This document shows, one piece after another, positions 24,153-36,047 of a DNA stretch of 64,000 bases (position 1 is the first letter of the stretch; each line of letters starts with the position of its first letter). The DNA is from Isoetes taiwanensis. Taxonomy: Eukaryota; Streptophyta; Lycopodiopsida; Isoetales; Isoetaceae. The stretch is from NCBI GenBank assembly GCA_021234155.1, contig JAJEKV010000049.1:10208292-10272291 (forward strand), in the 5' to 3' direction. The position numbers were made by a program, and so were the translations under genes. The notes beneath the pieces are model-generated. The model saw only the letters and a program-made list of their open reading frames with translations. It ran no database searches and was not told the origin of the DNA.

Positions 24153-24921
24153 TTAGATGGTCATTCTATGTAAGTACATAAGGAATCTTTGAATGGAAGG
24201 ACCCTCAAGCTGGGCAGGTGTGGCACAAGAATTCCGACTTCTGTCGCACTCAGAATATGGGCTAAGATGACTTTTTAAAACAGCTGGCTTGTCTATCTGC
24301 TCCTGCAATACATGAGTGCTCATGTCATTTGATGGACTCTTCATTTGACAGTTCAAATCGGCTTGTACTTTTGCAAATTTTACAGTGCCTAGGCTGAAAG
24401 GGGTAGCAGGTTTCGGCTTTAACTTTCCAGGTTCTTGGTTTCCTCTCTGCAAAGATGTGCACTCTCTATCTGAACCTGCCTTTTTATCAGTATGTACTTT
24501 ATTTTGATTAAGGTCCAACTTGTTCTTACAATCTGCTTGTAACCGATCCGGCCATTTTGCCTCAGATTTCCGCAATAGTTTGCCTTCTTGTAGGAGCCAT
24601 TGTGACTGACATGCCATTTTTCCTCTAGTTTGCAGCAATTCATCTTTTTGTCAAGATCTTGGTTTACCACCACCTACTACTGATCTTTTACACAGATCCT
24701 TGGAATCTATGGTGTAACGAAATGGTAAGGCGTCTGTAGATAATACAAAGAAGAACGAATCTAAGTGGGGATAACACCATACCTTGAGCACGAAGTAAGA
24801 TTTCAGGTTCTTCCAATTTCCTTGGAGCTTCTGTCAAGTTGCAAGCAGCTTCTGCTCCTTGACATTGTAATGTTTTATCTACACTCTTCTCATTATCAAC
24901 CGGCATACTTCGTGAAGGCAT
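24153..24921 (-). CDS. Two unidentified exon-like ORFs
   Basis: A segment ending at 24921 begins right after an excellent splice acceptor (TTTTTGCAG) and ends near 24785 at a CAAG|GTATGG donor. A second exon-like ORF covers 24153-24638 (Lys-rich, with PATPFSLGTVKF). They may belong to one minus-strand gene, possibly together with 26660-26973. I do not recognise the protein. Exon-like edges and balanced composition favour former coding sequence. Confidence 0.35.
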
Positions 24922-24929
24922 TCTGCAAA

Positions 24930-26250
24930 AACATAAAGAATTGTTTTAATAACATAAAATGTACATGTGTCTTTGGTACTACATTGACAGCTTACCAACT
25001 AAGAAAAAGAAAAAAAAAACAAGAGCACCTAGCTGTTGGATTAATTACTCTAGAGCACCTAGCTTATGATAACATCCCAGATGACCAGGCCATGGATCAA
25101 GACCGTGCTTTGGATTCCAGGAACCGCAGGCAAAAATTCAGCTAAACTTCCAGATTGGTCTACAAATTTTACATTCCCAAAAGAAGCTGGGGCGCTTAAT
25201 TGACCATCAATTAATTGCCTATGCTATTATCAATTACGTATTGATTTCAGCAATGATTCTACAGAGCTTATTAGCCCAGATGCTAATAGATGATCATGTA
25301 TCAGTACCACATTATAACATCAGCACATAAGGAATTAGTATTGCAAACACCTTAGCTTTAGAACTTTACCGTGGATGATAAATCATAAAGTAGCAATAGC
25401 AGTTGCTGCCCTTTCAAATGTGCTGAAGTGTTGGTGCGGCAGCCTCACTTGCACCAGTGCTTGCTCACCCTGCATTTGTTACAATCTGCAGCAGAGTGAT
25501 AATTGCTCGAGACACACAAGTCCCTTTTCTGCATTCATTTAAATAATTCCCATCAGATGATATGAATGGCCGCAGAAAGCATCATTATATTTTGTATATA
25601 GTAGTTATAGAGAAACCATCTAGCTATCACACTTACAATATTGACATTTATGCATAGATCAAAATAGAACGCTACCCAACAATAGGAAACTTACAGCCAT
25701 GGAGTCTAATACTAACCTACCCAAGTTCAGTTTGCCATTTTCCTTGTTCCCCAGCTACACTAGCTTGACGACCAGCTTGCCATATCTCTAGCTAGACCAA
25801 GAAGTACACAACAAGCAAGTGCACTGCCTCACGGGCATAACAGTAGCCTTGCTATATAAATGCTGCAAGCCCAGCACCCCCGGATCCTGGCCCAAGGAAA
25901 ATCCGTGCATCCCCAACCAATGTAGACGATGGAAATGCTAACAGCTTGCATTAGCAGCTCCCCTGTACTCAACCAGATGCGATTGATAAAGCATAAGCTC
26001 TGGGAATTCTATGGAAAAAGAACAGAGTTAGCCTATTTCAATATTCATATTTAGGAAACCCCATCCAGAAGCACCGGATTTTGTACCTCAAGCTCATCAG
26101 AATGGTCGAGTCGAGCAGGCAAAGTCGGATTTCGATAGGTAAGAATAAAATGCCTTTGCTTTTTCGAGCAGATCACCACAAACTGTAATAGGTTCGCTCG
26201 AGAAAACGACCATCGGCCACAGCAGCACCAACAAAACCTCAACCTGCAAG
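24930..26250. other. No gene seen
   Basis: Intron-like AT-rich sequence between possible exons. No repeat boundary or ORF that I can defend. Confidence 0.35.
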
Positions 26251-26253
26251 CTT

Positions 26254-26973
26254 CTAGAATAAGAGAGGAACTGCGCCATAACATACAAAAAAAAGGCAAG
26301 TGAAGAACCCTACAAAAATATGGCGAGCGCCCGACTTTGCTTTCTGGCGACCTCGAAATGCATAGCCCGATGGCCTTGAAACGCATGAGACGGAATGCCG
26401 AAGACCCAAACTCCTCGGCATTAGATAAGCCGAGAAATCCGGGATGCAGAGCTCTGCAGAGTTGGAGTAGGCCCTAACGTAGATGCTACGGATCGGACCT
26501 TCCTGCCCAACTCCCCCTTCTCGACCACCTACGGGGGTAATGGTGGTCGACCGTATGAGGCAGCAGTCCATATACGGACGTCGAGAGTTAAAAAAAACCC
26601 CTACCCAGTCACGCTCATGGGTCATACGGGGTTTCAATGGTGAGACCCCCGGGACCTGGTCACGAAGTGTAGGCGACAAACACTGAACTTGCAGGTCTAG
26701 AGCACTTTGGAGATCCTCCCGATCTTGGAAGGTAAATGTACCAGGTCTGCTTGTGCCGATATGAAGAGGCCGCTGGGGACCAAAAAGAGAAGATGGCAAA
26801 TCCATTATTACACTGGAATTAGCTTGCCCCTGACCATGGAGCTGTATGCTAGACCGAGCACTTGTGGGACGAGGAACCTCTTGTGCAAACAATGATTCCT
26901 TAGTAGGAGGCTTTTTCTTTTCCCTGGCCATCCTTACACCAAATCTCTCCTTACTACTGGCCCTTTCTGGCAT
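26254..26973 (-). CDS. Unidentified 239-codon ORF, first ~105 codons exon-like
   Basis: The first part (MPERASSKERFG.., REKKKPPTKESLFAQEVPRP, ..FTFQDREDLQSALDLQ) has normal protein composition. It ends at a GACCAG|GTCCCG donor-like site near 26660. Beyond it the translation looks non-coding. The donor region GGTGAGACCCCCGGGACC (26640-26657) is an inverted near-copy of 23697-23718. It may be a first exon of the same unknown gene as 24153-24921. Confidence 0.3.
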   Translation of the reverse strand: MPERASSKERFGVRMAREKKKPPTKESLFAQEVPRPTSARSSIQLHGQGQANSSVIMDLPSSLFGPQRPLHIGTSRPGTFTFQDREDLQSALDLQVQCLSPTLRDQVPGVSPLKPRMTHERDWVGVFFNSRRPYMDCCLIRSTTITPVGGREGGVGQEGPIRSIYVRAYSNSAELCIPDFSAYLMPRSLGLRHSVSCVSRPSGYAFRGRQKAKSGARHIFVGFFTCLFFVCYGAVPLLF

Positions 26974-27228
26974 GGTGAAGCTTTCTAAATGAAATCAAAG
27001 CGGCTATATACAAAAGTTAAATCAAAGCGGAAGCCTTAATCTAAAAGATCTGAAACACAATATCCAATACTGCAAACCCTCGGACGGAACAGGACTGTTT
27101 TGACACAAAAAACGTAACCAAAGACGGGCATACCATACATCATCGAAAAGATCCTGGAGAGAGCTTTTCAGCGCAATAAGCCTCACCTGAAACGGAGTCC
27201 TGGATCAAAAGTTATGCTAGAAACTGTG

Positions 27229-27720
27229 TTGTATGGACATTTTTGAAGCAATGAAGCAGCATCTGCATCTGTTTGTTGTTCCTAAGTCTCCAGCCATTGA
27301 CTTTTTTTGGTGTAGTCGTGAAGGGTAGCTCTGAAGTGCATGAATAGCATTTCATGTGCTCTTGAAAGATAGATGCAAACATGGTAAGCACAACCAACCG
27401 TCGTGGATTTCTCTAAGTGCTTGGAGGCCAAATACAAATTCATATAATAGAGAATTTAATCATTGATCTAATGGATAAGGAGCAGTGGTGAAGACAATGA
27501 AATCGATAATTGTAGTTTGAAAAGATAGTCTTGGGAAAGAACTCACGTGTGGAAGTTATGAGTACCCACACCTCTCGCCCCGTGTTCTTTATCATGAAGT
27601 TGTTTCGATTTGTTTAAATGGTCAAAGTTCATAGTTTCAAGCTTGCTGCATTTGTATCCTGCATGCATCGAGGAGCCAATATTAAGTGTTGAGAAATAAC
27701 AATTGGATTCCATATATAGA
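27229..27720. repeat. Duplicated host segment, block Y copy 1
   Basis: Direct repeat of three pieces downstream: 28375-28450, 28776-28920 and 29545-29770, joined by shared tracts such as AAGGGTAGCTCTGAAGTGC and GTTTCAAGCTTGCTGCAT. Blocks X and Y are adjacent in copy 2 but 4 kb apart in copy 1, so material was inserted between them. Confidence 0.7.
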
Positions 27721-27843
27721 ACTATACAACTCAAATCATCTTCATAATCAAGTTGATTATGACGAAGAATACAAAGAATACTGACAATATGTACAAAGAA
27801 TATTCGCAATTTATTTACAATATCAGTGACACAGAATCCATAT

Positions 27844-28065
27844 TCAAAATATACATAAATGTAGATTTCGATGGCGAATGGATGGGAAGCAGTACCAGCG
27901 CAATAGAGAATGAGTAGGTCTGAGGCATTGTGTTCGATGAGCTGCGGCAGAGACTTTATTCTCACAAAGAGTGCGCAGGACCTCCATAGCCATCAACTCT
28001 AATAACACATCCCCATTAGACTTAGCATATGCTAGGTTCATCTGGAAATTAAATTTGGTTAACAT
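27844..28065 (-). CDS. Exon-like ORF, possible ARM/HEAT repeat
   Basis: The minus-strand translation AKSNGDVLLELMAMEVLRT and the following CENKVSA resemble one helical repeat. The related block in 28435-28734 (TMDLLSTLFENKLSAQ) aligns with it, suggesting repeated exons of one gene. A PSMD5-like proteasome chaperone is one possibility on helix pattern only. The assignment is weak. Confidence 0.3.
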   Translation of the reverse strand: MLTKFNFQMNLAYAKSNGDVLLELMAMEVLRTLCENKVSAAAHRTQCLRPTHSLLRWYCFPSIRHRNLHLCIF

Positions 28066-28469
28066 AAAATAGAAGGGATCTTAAAGAATAGAACCTATAA
28101 TGCGCTTCACATTGTTGAGGTGGCTTAAAGATGAGTAATATCAATTTGCATAATGTTGAATAGTCTTCCAAATTCACAAAAAGCTGCAGAAATCTAAGCC
28201 CATGCATACTGCTCTTGCTGGAAAATTAGAAGCAACAGACAGAAATGTAAACAATAGATAACCTGCACATACTCATATGTTGCGTATATTTATAGCTATA
28301 AAAGGTAGAATACACTGAGCAACGATGAAACTAACTATATATATAACTGACAGGAACAAACCTAGCTGGCTACACATGGTAAGCACAGCCCACTGTCGTG
28401 GATGTCTCTAAGTGCTTTAAGGCCGAATATAAATTCATGTAATAGAGAACTTAATCATTAATCTGATGG

Positions 28470-28920
28470 ATAGAGAGCTCCATACAACCAATCCCAAATG
28501 TGCTGCTACATAAGAATGTGTTGTAAGAGAGAAAGTGTTGAACTCGGCATTCATGCTACAAACTGGGGCCATATTATATATTAGTTCTTCTGTGCCACCA
28601 ATGTGTTGCATTACCTGGGCAGAGAGTTTATTCTCAAAAAGAGTGCTTAGGAGGTCCATTGTGAAGCTAATTATAATTATGGGGCTGGCAAAGTCAACAA
28701 AATTCATAATTGTAGGCATGCAGACATAGAGCACACGAAATCCATGTCTTAAAAAAAATTCGAAGTCTCTACCAAAAATGGAGTATGGACATTTTTAAAG
28801 CAATCTGTTCACTGTTCCTGAGCCTCCGGCCATTGAGCTTTTTTGGCGTGGTCATGAAGGGTAGCTCTGAAGTGCATGAATAGCATTCCATGTGCTCTTG
28901 AAGGATAGATGCAACATATA
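28470..28920 (-). repeat. Duplicated host segment, blocks X and Y copy 2
   Basis: 28470-28775 matches 22865-23165, and 28776-28920 matches the start of 27229-27720. The match ends where the (GAATA)n LINE tail starts. Confidence 0.7.
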
Positions 28921-29545
28921 AGAATAGAATAGAATAGAATTGTTTTTATCGTCCACGGAGACCAAGCGGCCTATGGGACCCAATACAAAAGCGCGGCGAT
29001 CACATTATTGCCTTGGATTAAAAACCTCCGCCCGGCGAAGGGTTTTCGAGGGAAAACCGTGGCAGCAATAAGACCGCCGACATCAATTAAATGGTTGATC
29101 GGGGCATATCTGGAGCCCCTCAAGTCCAAGACTTCCTGAATGTATGATCCGGTGAGCGACCAAGTCGCGTGCCCGGTATCATGTGTAGCGGCTCATCAGG
29201 TCTAATCAACGAGCATAGCGTGTCCGGACCGATCATATCTTTGGGCAGCTCAAAAAGTGTGACACTCATCCTCAACAGCCTCCGTCCGGGCAAAGACGAC
29301 AAACCCTATCCTGACGTGGCTCCCCAATCCATCGACCTGTCTCAATCCGGAGATGGTAGGCACCTGTGCGAATGGAGGCGATATGCCTGCGCTTTTTCAT
29401 GGGCAGATGTGAACGTAGGTAGCGCTGTGGGCCTCGTTCTAATGTGGGATTTATGTGCTGCTTGTAATGTGCTGTTTTGACTTTCTCCAGAGCCCTGGAA
29501 TCCCAAAGCTTGCTGGAGAAACAAGCATCAAGGTAACATCTCAGG
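28921..29545 (-). pseudogene. Truncated LINE with (ATTCT)n tail
   Basis: The translation has HYKQHINPTL.., then IASIRTGAYHLRIETGRW and RVCRLC, the same C-terminal family as 21803-22215. Its 3' end shows a TCGTCCACGG box (on the plus strand) before a pentanucleotide tail, like 23166-23205. It interrupts the duplicated segment, whose next block resumes at about 29545. It is 5'-truncated. Confidence 0.75.
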
Positions 29546-29770
29546 CTGTCACGAGAGAACTTAAACATTGATCTAATGGATAAGGAGCAGTGGTGAAGAC
29601 AACAAAATTGATAATTGTAGACATGAACTTGAAAAGATAGTCTTGGAAAGGGACTCACCTGTAGAAGTTATGAGTAGTCAGAATTCACAGTTTCAAGCTT
29701 GCTGCATCGCTATTCTGCATGCATGGAGGAGCCAATACTAAGTGCTTGAGAAATAACAATGGATTTGGAA
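29545..29770. repeat. Duplicated host segment, block Y continuation
   Basis: Matches 27440-27720 (GATCTAATGGATAAGGAGC and TGCATGCATGGAGGAGCC-type tracts). It restores the order of copy 1 after the LINE insertion, with about 65 bp lost at the site. Confidence 0.65.
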
Positions 29771-31376
29771 GCAGTACCTGAAAGCAGGTGGAAATTTCAA
29801 CACCATTTCTCTGAAAGCAGTACCTTGGTGGCCTATGGATTGTGCAATTCAAGTATTAGAAGAAGCATGTACATAATATCAAGAACTTGCCTTAATGAAT
29901 CAAACATTGATGTGTCCTATATCTATGAGACCATTCAATAGACATTACACAAAAATATTCTCTTCGTGTAAATCCCATCTCAGACTTAATCCTATACATG
30001 GCAGCCAGGAGAAATGTTTATACCTCTTAAATCGCACTGCATATTTGTCTTGAAAATATGGACGTTGAACTTGCAATTATAGCTTGCTATATCGAAATCA
30101 ATGCCAATCAGTTCTGCATTAAACATAGCAAAACAATCAGATTACATGCACCCCCTATCAAAAATTAAAATCGCGTCTAAGATCATGAAGATACAAAAGT
30201 CTTGGCATGCCCAGCATACAACACAATCAAAATTATAGAAAGAAGGCTAATCCTTTACAGAAAATAGAAGCTCTATCTGCTCACCTCCAACGATTCCAGC
30301 CATCACGGATTCTCCCTCCATTTCTACTATAATACCACAAAACATGGGCCAAGCAAAAACAGGGCATCTTGAAGAGCCATCTCGAAATCGGCTCCTACAG
30401 AAGAAACTCATATAGCAAAGGCAATATCCAGACGGATACCACTGACAAAACATCCTCTCTGTGGCTTACATGCGAGAAGCATAAGGAGTCTGCCAAACCC
30501 TATGGAGGACTAAAAATGCCAATTTTTAGATCATAGCAAAAGTAACATACTCGATTTTTGGATTCTCGGAAATTGTTTTCGGCAGGTAAAAGCTTTGAAA
30601 CCTTAGGAAACCAGCCTGAAAAAAAAATCTAAATTTTTTTTGGATAGTCGGAAAAACCAAATTTAAACAATAGATTCGATGGTCTACCATCCTGGAAACT
30701 CCAATCACAAGTTTGTGCCTAGAAAGTTCCTACGAATCTTCAGGGTTTTTCCACAAGGCCTTGGCTATGGGGTTCTAATCCAAGGTATGACTTGCTTTTA
30801 ATGAAGCAAGGGATCAACAAAAGATATGCATGGAAGACATAGTAGAAAATAGTGAAATAATAAGGCAATGGAAATGAAAGATGATAAGGCAATGGAAATA
30901 AGGGCTTTGTCGAAAATTTGAAGGCAATGAATATGGAGAAATGGCAACACGATTAAAATGGATATTTGACAAAAAAATGGCTAAGGTGTGAGACTTCAAA
31001 AAAGGGGCTATGAGATGTGTGGCAAGTATGATGAGAATGGATTGGAGTTATGGTATTTAGCAAGGGCAAGTTCAAAAGTGAATTGGAAATAAAATGGAAC
31101 AAGGTGATGCTAAAACTTAGATACCATGACAAGGGGTCTTCCAAACTTCAACGTGGTGACTTCTAATCTTCAAAAAATATCTTCCAAATCTTTTTAACCC
31201 AGAGCTTGTAAAATAAGCCTTAACGAAATGTTTGACCACAAATATAGTACCTCTTACAAAGTTTGAATTTGAGTGCTTTGTGTTGACCTTGTAGATGAGT
31301 TTCTTTTGACCTTCACACAAACATTGCCTACCAAGGTCTTCCATCTGCAAATTTAAGAACTCAAATAGACACAATG
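29771..31376. other. AT-rich, little coding signal
   Basis: A short minus-strand stretch at 30247-30320 could be a first exon (MEGESVMAGIVGGEQIELL), but no partner exon is convincing. Otherwise nothing is seen. Confidence 0.35.
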
Positions 31377-31740
31377 GTTAGTATATTGCCCAGTGGAGGC
31401 AAGAAGCTGATCAAAGATAAGTTACAGGTTCTCAATCCATTTGTGGAAGGGCAATTGGTTTTATGCAGGACCACTAAGAAGAATCTATCCAAATTTCAAA
31501 GCCCATGGTAAGGTCCATTTCTGATTGATAAAGAAGTATCAGGTGGGGCCTCTACGTGATGACTCCAGAAAGGGAATTGTTGCCTAATCCCAGAAATAGA
31601 AAGAACCTCATGCTTTATTTTGAAAGAGAAGTGCTATTCTAAGGGATTCGGTTTGGGCATATCGTCAATTACAGTGAATTGGTGAAGAATTATTGGGTTA
31701 CAACAGGTTATTTTTCTGTAAAAGTAGAGGCGACCGTGCA
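31377..31740 (+). pseudogene. Gypsy integrase C-terminal remnant
   Basis: The translation shows NPFVEGQLVLCRTT..LSKFQSPW, a stop, then GPFLIDK. This is the GPF/Y module of Ty3/gypsy integrases ('f.vGdlVL......skl...W.GPy.V'). It is followed by LPNPRNRKNLMLYF ('P.N...LK.Yf'). The last ~210 bp recur in inverted orientation at 48020-48235. Confidence 0.6.
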
Positions 31741-32094
31741 ATAATATAGGACCTATCCTATATCAAAAGATGTATTTCAGGGATACAAATCCAAAAGAGC
31801 TGTGGTGCATCCATGTTGAGTGCGCAGTCTTATTAAAGGTCTCCTTCAACTTTGCACATAAATTGCACTTTGCAAAGTTGTTTGAGGTTTCTATGGTCAC
31901 ATGTTTGAAATGCTTATTCCATAGCCTACTAAAACTAGGTTGGGATATCGAGGCCACTCCAAGTTCCCAAAGTAATGCACTTATTTTCTCCAGTATGCTC
32001 TTTTGAGTACAATGGAATGACAATCTCTTCTTAACAACTCCTCTACCTTGTTTATCCCTCTTACTCTTATGTGGCCTGTTCTCTGCATGTGGTC

Positions 32095-32126
32095 ATTCTT
32101 ATTCTTATTCTTATTCTTATTCTTTA
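32095..32126. repeat. (ATTCTT)n hexanucleotide repeat
   Basis: About five copies of ATTCTT. It could be a LINE-like tail, but no LINE coding sequence adjoins it. Confidence 0.85.
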
Positions 32127-32539
32127 CAGCTACAATCCTGGATGTTGGTTTCAACGTGTTCCCATGCATTGCAATTCTACTGCTATTTTCATGTCTCTTT
32201 TACCAGTTGTGCCATGAAGAGGTTGGAGGCGCCTATGATTTTGAAATATGAAATACGATTTTGCCTAAGGTTTTAAAGGAATATCGAACCTCTATACGGC
32301 TTTGCCTAAGATTTTAGAATATGAAATACGGGGGCTTGAACCTCTACCAAAATAACTGAATGTTCTAATAAGACAAATTCAACCAATGTATCCAATGAGC
32401 TAACATGATTATTTTTTATCTTGAATCTATGTTTTTTTTTTATAACAACCCATTCAATTGTTTTAGGGATATATGGTCTATGGTTTCAGGAATTGATATT
32501 TTTACATCCATATCAAATCTTTTTGGAACTCCATGTTAT

Positions 32540-32806
32540 TTCGCTACTTATGGTGTATATGAAAGTCCTCTTGCTATCACACTTATGTTCTTGATATATA
32601 GCTCTTGCTTCCATTCCACCAACTCATCTACTGTGAACATACGAACACAAGAGGACCAACAACATTCACTTCCTCTAATCTTCATCATAGCTTCAAGAAA
32701 ACAATCATAATCTGACTTGCACCTCTTGCTGAGATAATGTTTGAAAGCTAGTAGTGGCCTTTTGCTACATTCTGTGGACCTCGTTGACAATGGTTGTATA
32801 TCAAGA
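32540..32806 (-). pseudogene. Unidentified coding remnant, 3' part
   Basis: Open, protein-like segment (PLLAFKHYLSKRCKSDYDCF, then MMKIRGSECCW, FTVDELVEWKQEL). It continues from 33488-33645 across the MITE, with a one-base frame offset. Family not recognised. Confidence 0.45.
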
Positions 32807-32815
32807 GGAAATAAG

Positions 32816-33478
32816 CATGGAATAAATTACTACTCCTATATTTTAGTGTAGCCAAACTAGGTTTAGCTAAACTACCTTCAAATTGGGGCTAGAAATTTCG
32901 AACACTTGGCTAAACTAAATGGTTTTTCTCCATCACAGTTTCTTGCTTTTGGCTAAACTTTCACAAAAAGGAAAGGCAAATATTAGCCATCACGCTATAG
33001 TAATTTAAAAAAATCCAAGCATTTTGGCAAAGACATTGAATTTATTGTAAATACATAAATCAAGACACAAACATACATGAGCATGTTCAAAACCCTCTAA
33101 AAAAAAGGGACTACATTGTTCCTTTTCCTCTAATGCTTCAACTTTGTACTTGGAACAAGAAAGAAAGTGGAAAAACAAAAGAAAAATATAAACCCTACTT
33201 GAAATTTCTTAAAGTTAGTACATACATTGGTGTTGAATTTCGGGCTAATCTATCCTTTTTTCCAAGCCCACTCTATCTTAGGTTTAGCTAATCGATGTCC
33301 TGATGGATATGTCTGGAGGTAAAGGTTTGGCTATTCAACCTAAAAACTCATTTGGGCGGCAAAAAAATAGGGCTAATTCCTTTTTTGGGGCATTTTTTCC
33401 ATTTACTTTAGCCATTTTTCTTGACAAAACTGCTACAAAATAGCCATTTGGCTAACCTTAGCCATTATTTTATTCCAT
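32816..33478. mobile_element. MITE, 663 bp, 9-bp target duplication
   Basis: Flanked by GGAAATAAG at 32807-32815 and 33479-33487. Ends are inverted (ATGGAATAAA.. and ..TTTATTCCAT). A 9-bp duplication fits Mutator-like elements. The interior repeats a GCTAAAC/TAGCCAAA motif many times in both orientations, including the palindrome GTTTAGCTAAAC, which may be subterminal transposase sites. Non-coding. Confidence 0.7.
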
Positions 33479-33487
33479 GGAAATAAG

Positions 33488-33645
33488 TAGTTCATTGGTA
33501 GGCCATGCCGCAATGGTTGGAACATTCAGTTGTTTCATACAAGCAAGGCATTCTGGAATACCCACCTCCTTTTCCTTCCAATTGTCATATAGTTCTAAGA
33601 TTGCCACACCTAACTTGTCTTCCCTAATCTTTTCTAGTTAAATTA
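33488..33645 (-). pseudogene. Unidentified coding remnant, 5' part
   Basis: The minus-strand translation LEKIREDKLGVAILELYDNW and the later CLACMKQLNVPTIAAW look like real protein. The MITE inserted right after it, separating it from 32540-32806. Confidence 0.45.
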
Positions 33646-35567
33646 AATTTCTAATGAGATCAAATCTCTAAGCATTAAACAAATCGCGCCTGGCACATTG
33701 TTAATCTGGCTTTTTTTGACATCTGCTCACTCTGTTAAAACGCGCCAGATGTGTTTAGGCTATCCCTCACGAAAAGCACCCATGTATAAATCACACCAAA
33801 CGCGTATGGAACAAGCTACATCTTTTTGTTTTGTCATCTAGGAGTTTTTCTAATTAGATATTTTCTATCATTGTAGTACATAATCATGGACGATAATGTT
33901 TTGTTGAACCTATATAAATTATTACGTCTTCGTGCGATCCAGAGCCTTCAAAAGAAGATGAAGAAGTTACACGACAGCATTTTCATCCATAGCTTAGCTA
34001 CAAATGCTTGATGGCATTCTACATACCTTCATTCATTTGTTGAATCTTATGCCCACAAATGAGTATCAGGAGCTGATCCAAAATGCTTTTCTTCGCAGTA
34101 CAAATTTCATATGGTGACTTGATTTGCCAAGCGAGTGCTAGGATAGCATCATCTCATCTTGGGCCTTTGGAGGGCAAACACGCTGGCTAGCTGATCAACA
34201 GGAACTCTACAGCATTTTATGAAATAGAGACCTAATTTGCAGCTGGCACATTTTGTAGTACAACCTCACCATGTTAGTATGAGAACTAATTCGTGCCTGG
34301 TGCATTTTGATATAAGATTTGCAAACATGTATAGCCTTACTTATGAATATGAAATCTTATTCGCGCCGAGCACATTTTATTTTACAATACTCTATTATGT
34401 AGTCTAAGACACTCGTGTCGCAATTTAGTTCAAAGTATAAAGACTTTTAGTATGCTTATATTTTATGCAATGCCAAAAACATTGAAATACTTTGATGTTC
34501 TCTAGCCACTTTGACCAACCCTAAGAAATTACACATTTTTATTAATGTGTTGTTTTTCAGGGTTGATAAAACTGGCTAAAAAGCATCAAAGAATTCAATG
34601 TTTTCAACATCATAACATAGGTTATGATATAATATATATTAGCCTCTGTTTTATCAGAAAATTTGTACACTCAGACATTCTTTTGCCCATACCACAAACG
34701 TGCCCACGCTCATCCCTATTATGTCGCCACTAGGATGTCTTCGCGGAAGAGCCTCATCATCGTAATTGCAATTTATAATGGATATTTTACAAAAACTGTT
34801 TCCAAGAGGAACACCATGGCACTTAGCATTGGATTCCAGATCTTTTATTTTACATAATCCTAATCGACGCTTTAAGTATGCAGTTCATAGATAGCATTCT
34901 TCTCCCATGCTGATAAGTAACAAGAATAAAAAAAATTGGCATGAAATAAGAATATAACATTCCTCAGTAATATTGAAAAAACACTCACCATAGTTCATCC
35001 GACACGACAAAGTTAGGAGCTGAGATCAAGTAGACCAGACGAGTTGAAGGCAGCCAAGATGAAGGCAATGAGTTGAGGCGAAGTCGACTTCCCGAAGCGG
35101 TGGATCAGTCGACTGAAGCTTTCTTGAAACTATTTCGGTGGCGGCCGAGCAGGTGGATTGAGCGTGCCACATAGGCCTTTCTAGGAAAAGAAGAAAAATA
35201 ATATCCTTGAACTTACATTAAAAAGAAATTGATTTTTAAAATACAAAGGGCTATTTGGAAAAATACTTAAGAATTAAGGGCATTTTAAGAATTTAAAAAA
35301 TACGAAGGGTTTTTTGAGAATTAAGTCAACAATTAAGGTTATTTTGGTAAATTTTTCAAATTAAAATGAGCGGGACAAGCGGTTAATATAGGGGAGTAAT
35401 TGTAATTTAAAAGCATGGCAGTAATCTGATGGCTCAGATAATGCACCAATGCGTATAAATTTGAATGCACGATTCATAACATCTCATTCGAACTTGCAGT
35501 TCTATGGCATCCAAAGGATCTGGCGATCGTGGATAGAGGCATAGCGAGAACAAACCCACTCAGCATC
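33646..35567. other. AT-rich stretch with a degenerate repeated motif
   Basis: No gene seen. A motif of the type ATTCGYGCCTGGCACATTTT recurs near 33685, 34237, 34290 and 34350 in decayed form. 35030-35160 is GC-richer without a coding frame. Confidence 0.4.
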
Positions 35568-35576
35568 AACTTGAAC

Positions 35577-36038
35577 GGACGCCCGTATATAGAGTCCGGG
35601 ATGTGGTATTTCCGGACTTTTTTTGTGGTGTTTCCGGCCATCCGATATCAGCCAAGTGGTATTTCGGCCAAAAAAGTGGTGTTTCTGGCCAAAAAAAGTG
35701 GTGTTTCTGGCCAAAAATATGGTATTTCTGGCCAAAAACCAAGCGCGAAACTGCGCGGCGGAGTCAAAATCTTTGGTCGGATCCCTCTTGCAGCTCCCTG
35801 GACGGCTTGAAATGCTTCAAAAGCCCTTCCAATCGCTTTGTCTTCCTCTTTAACACTAGTCTGATGAAGAGAGGAAGTGATTTGAGCTCAGATAGAGCCG
35901 GATCAAGCAAAAAATGACCTAAAACAGTTGATTCTGGGCTTAAAACTGTGAAGTGCACAGTGGCTGATAACGGGTGGCCGGAAACACCACAAAAAAAGTC
36001 CAGAAATACCACATCCCGGACTCTAAATACGGCGGTCC
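35577..36038. mobile_element. MULE-type MITE, 462 bp, ~85-bp TIRs
   Basis: Flanked by the 9-bp duplication AACTTGAAC (35568-35576 and 36039-36047). The TIRs, starting GGAC and containing TAGAGTCCGGGATGTGG, match over roughly 85 bp with a few differences. Long TIRs plus a 9-bp duplication are diagnostic of Mutator-like elements. It is non-coding. The left half carries a run of ~24-bp repeats built on GTGGTGTTTCTGGCCAAAAA (35665-35740) that extend the TIR motif. Confidence 0.85.
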
Positions 36039-36047
36039 AACTTGAAC

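Noticed and set aside
23697-26661. A TIR element bounded by GGTGAGACCCCCGGG inverted repeats
   Set aside because: Only ~20 bp match, no target duplication flanks them, and one copy may be a LINE 5' leader; not enough to call an element.
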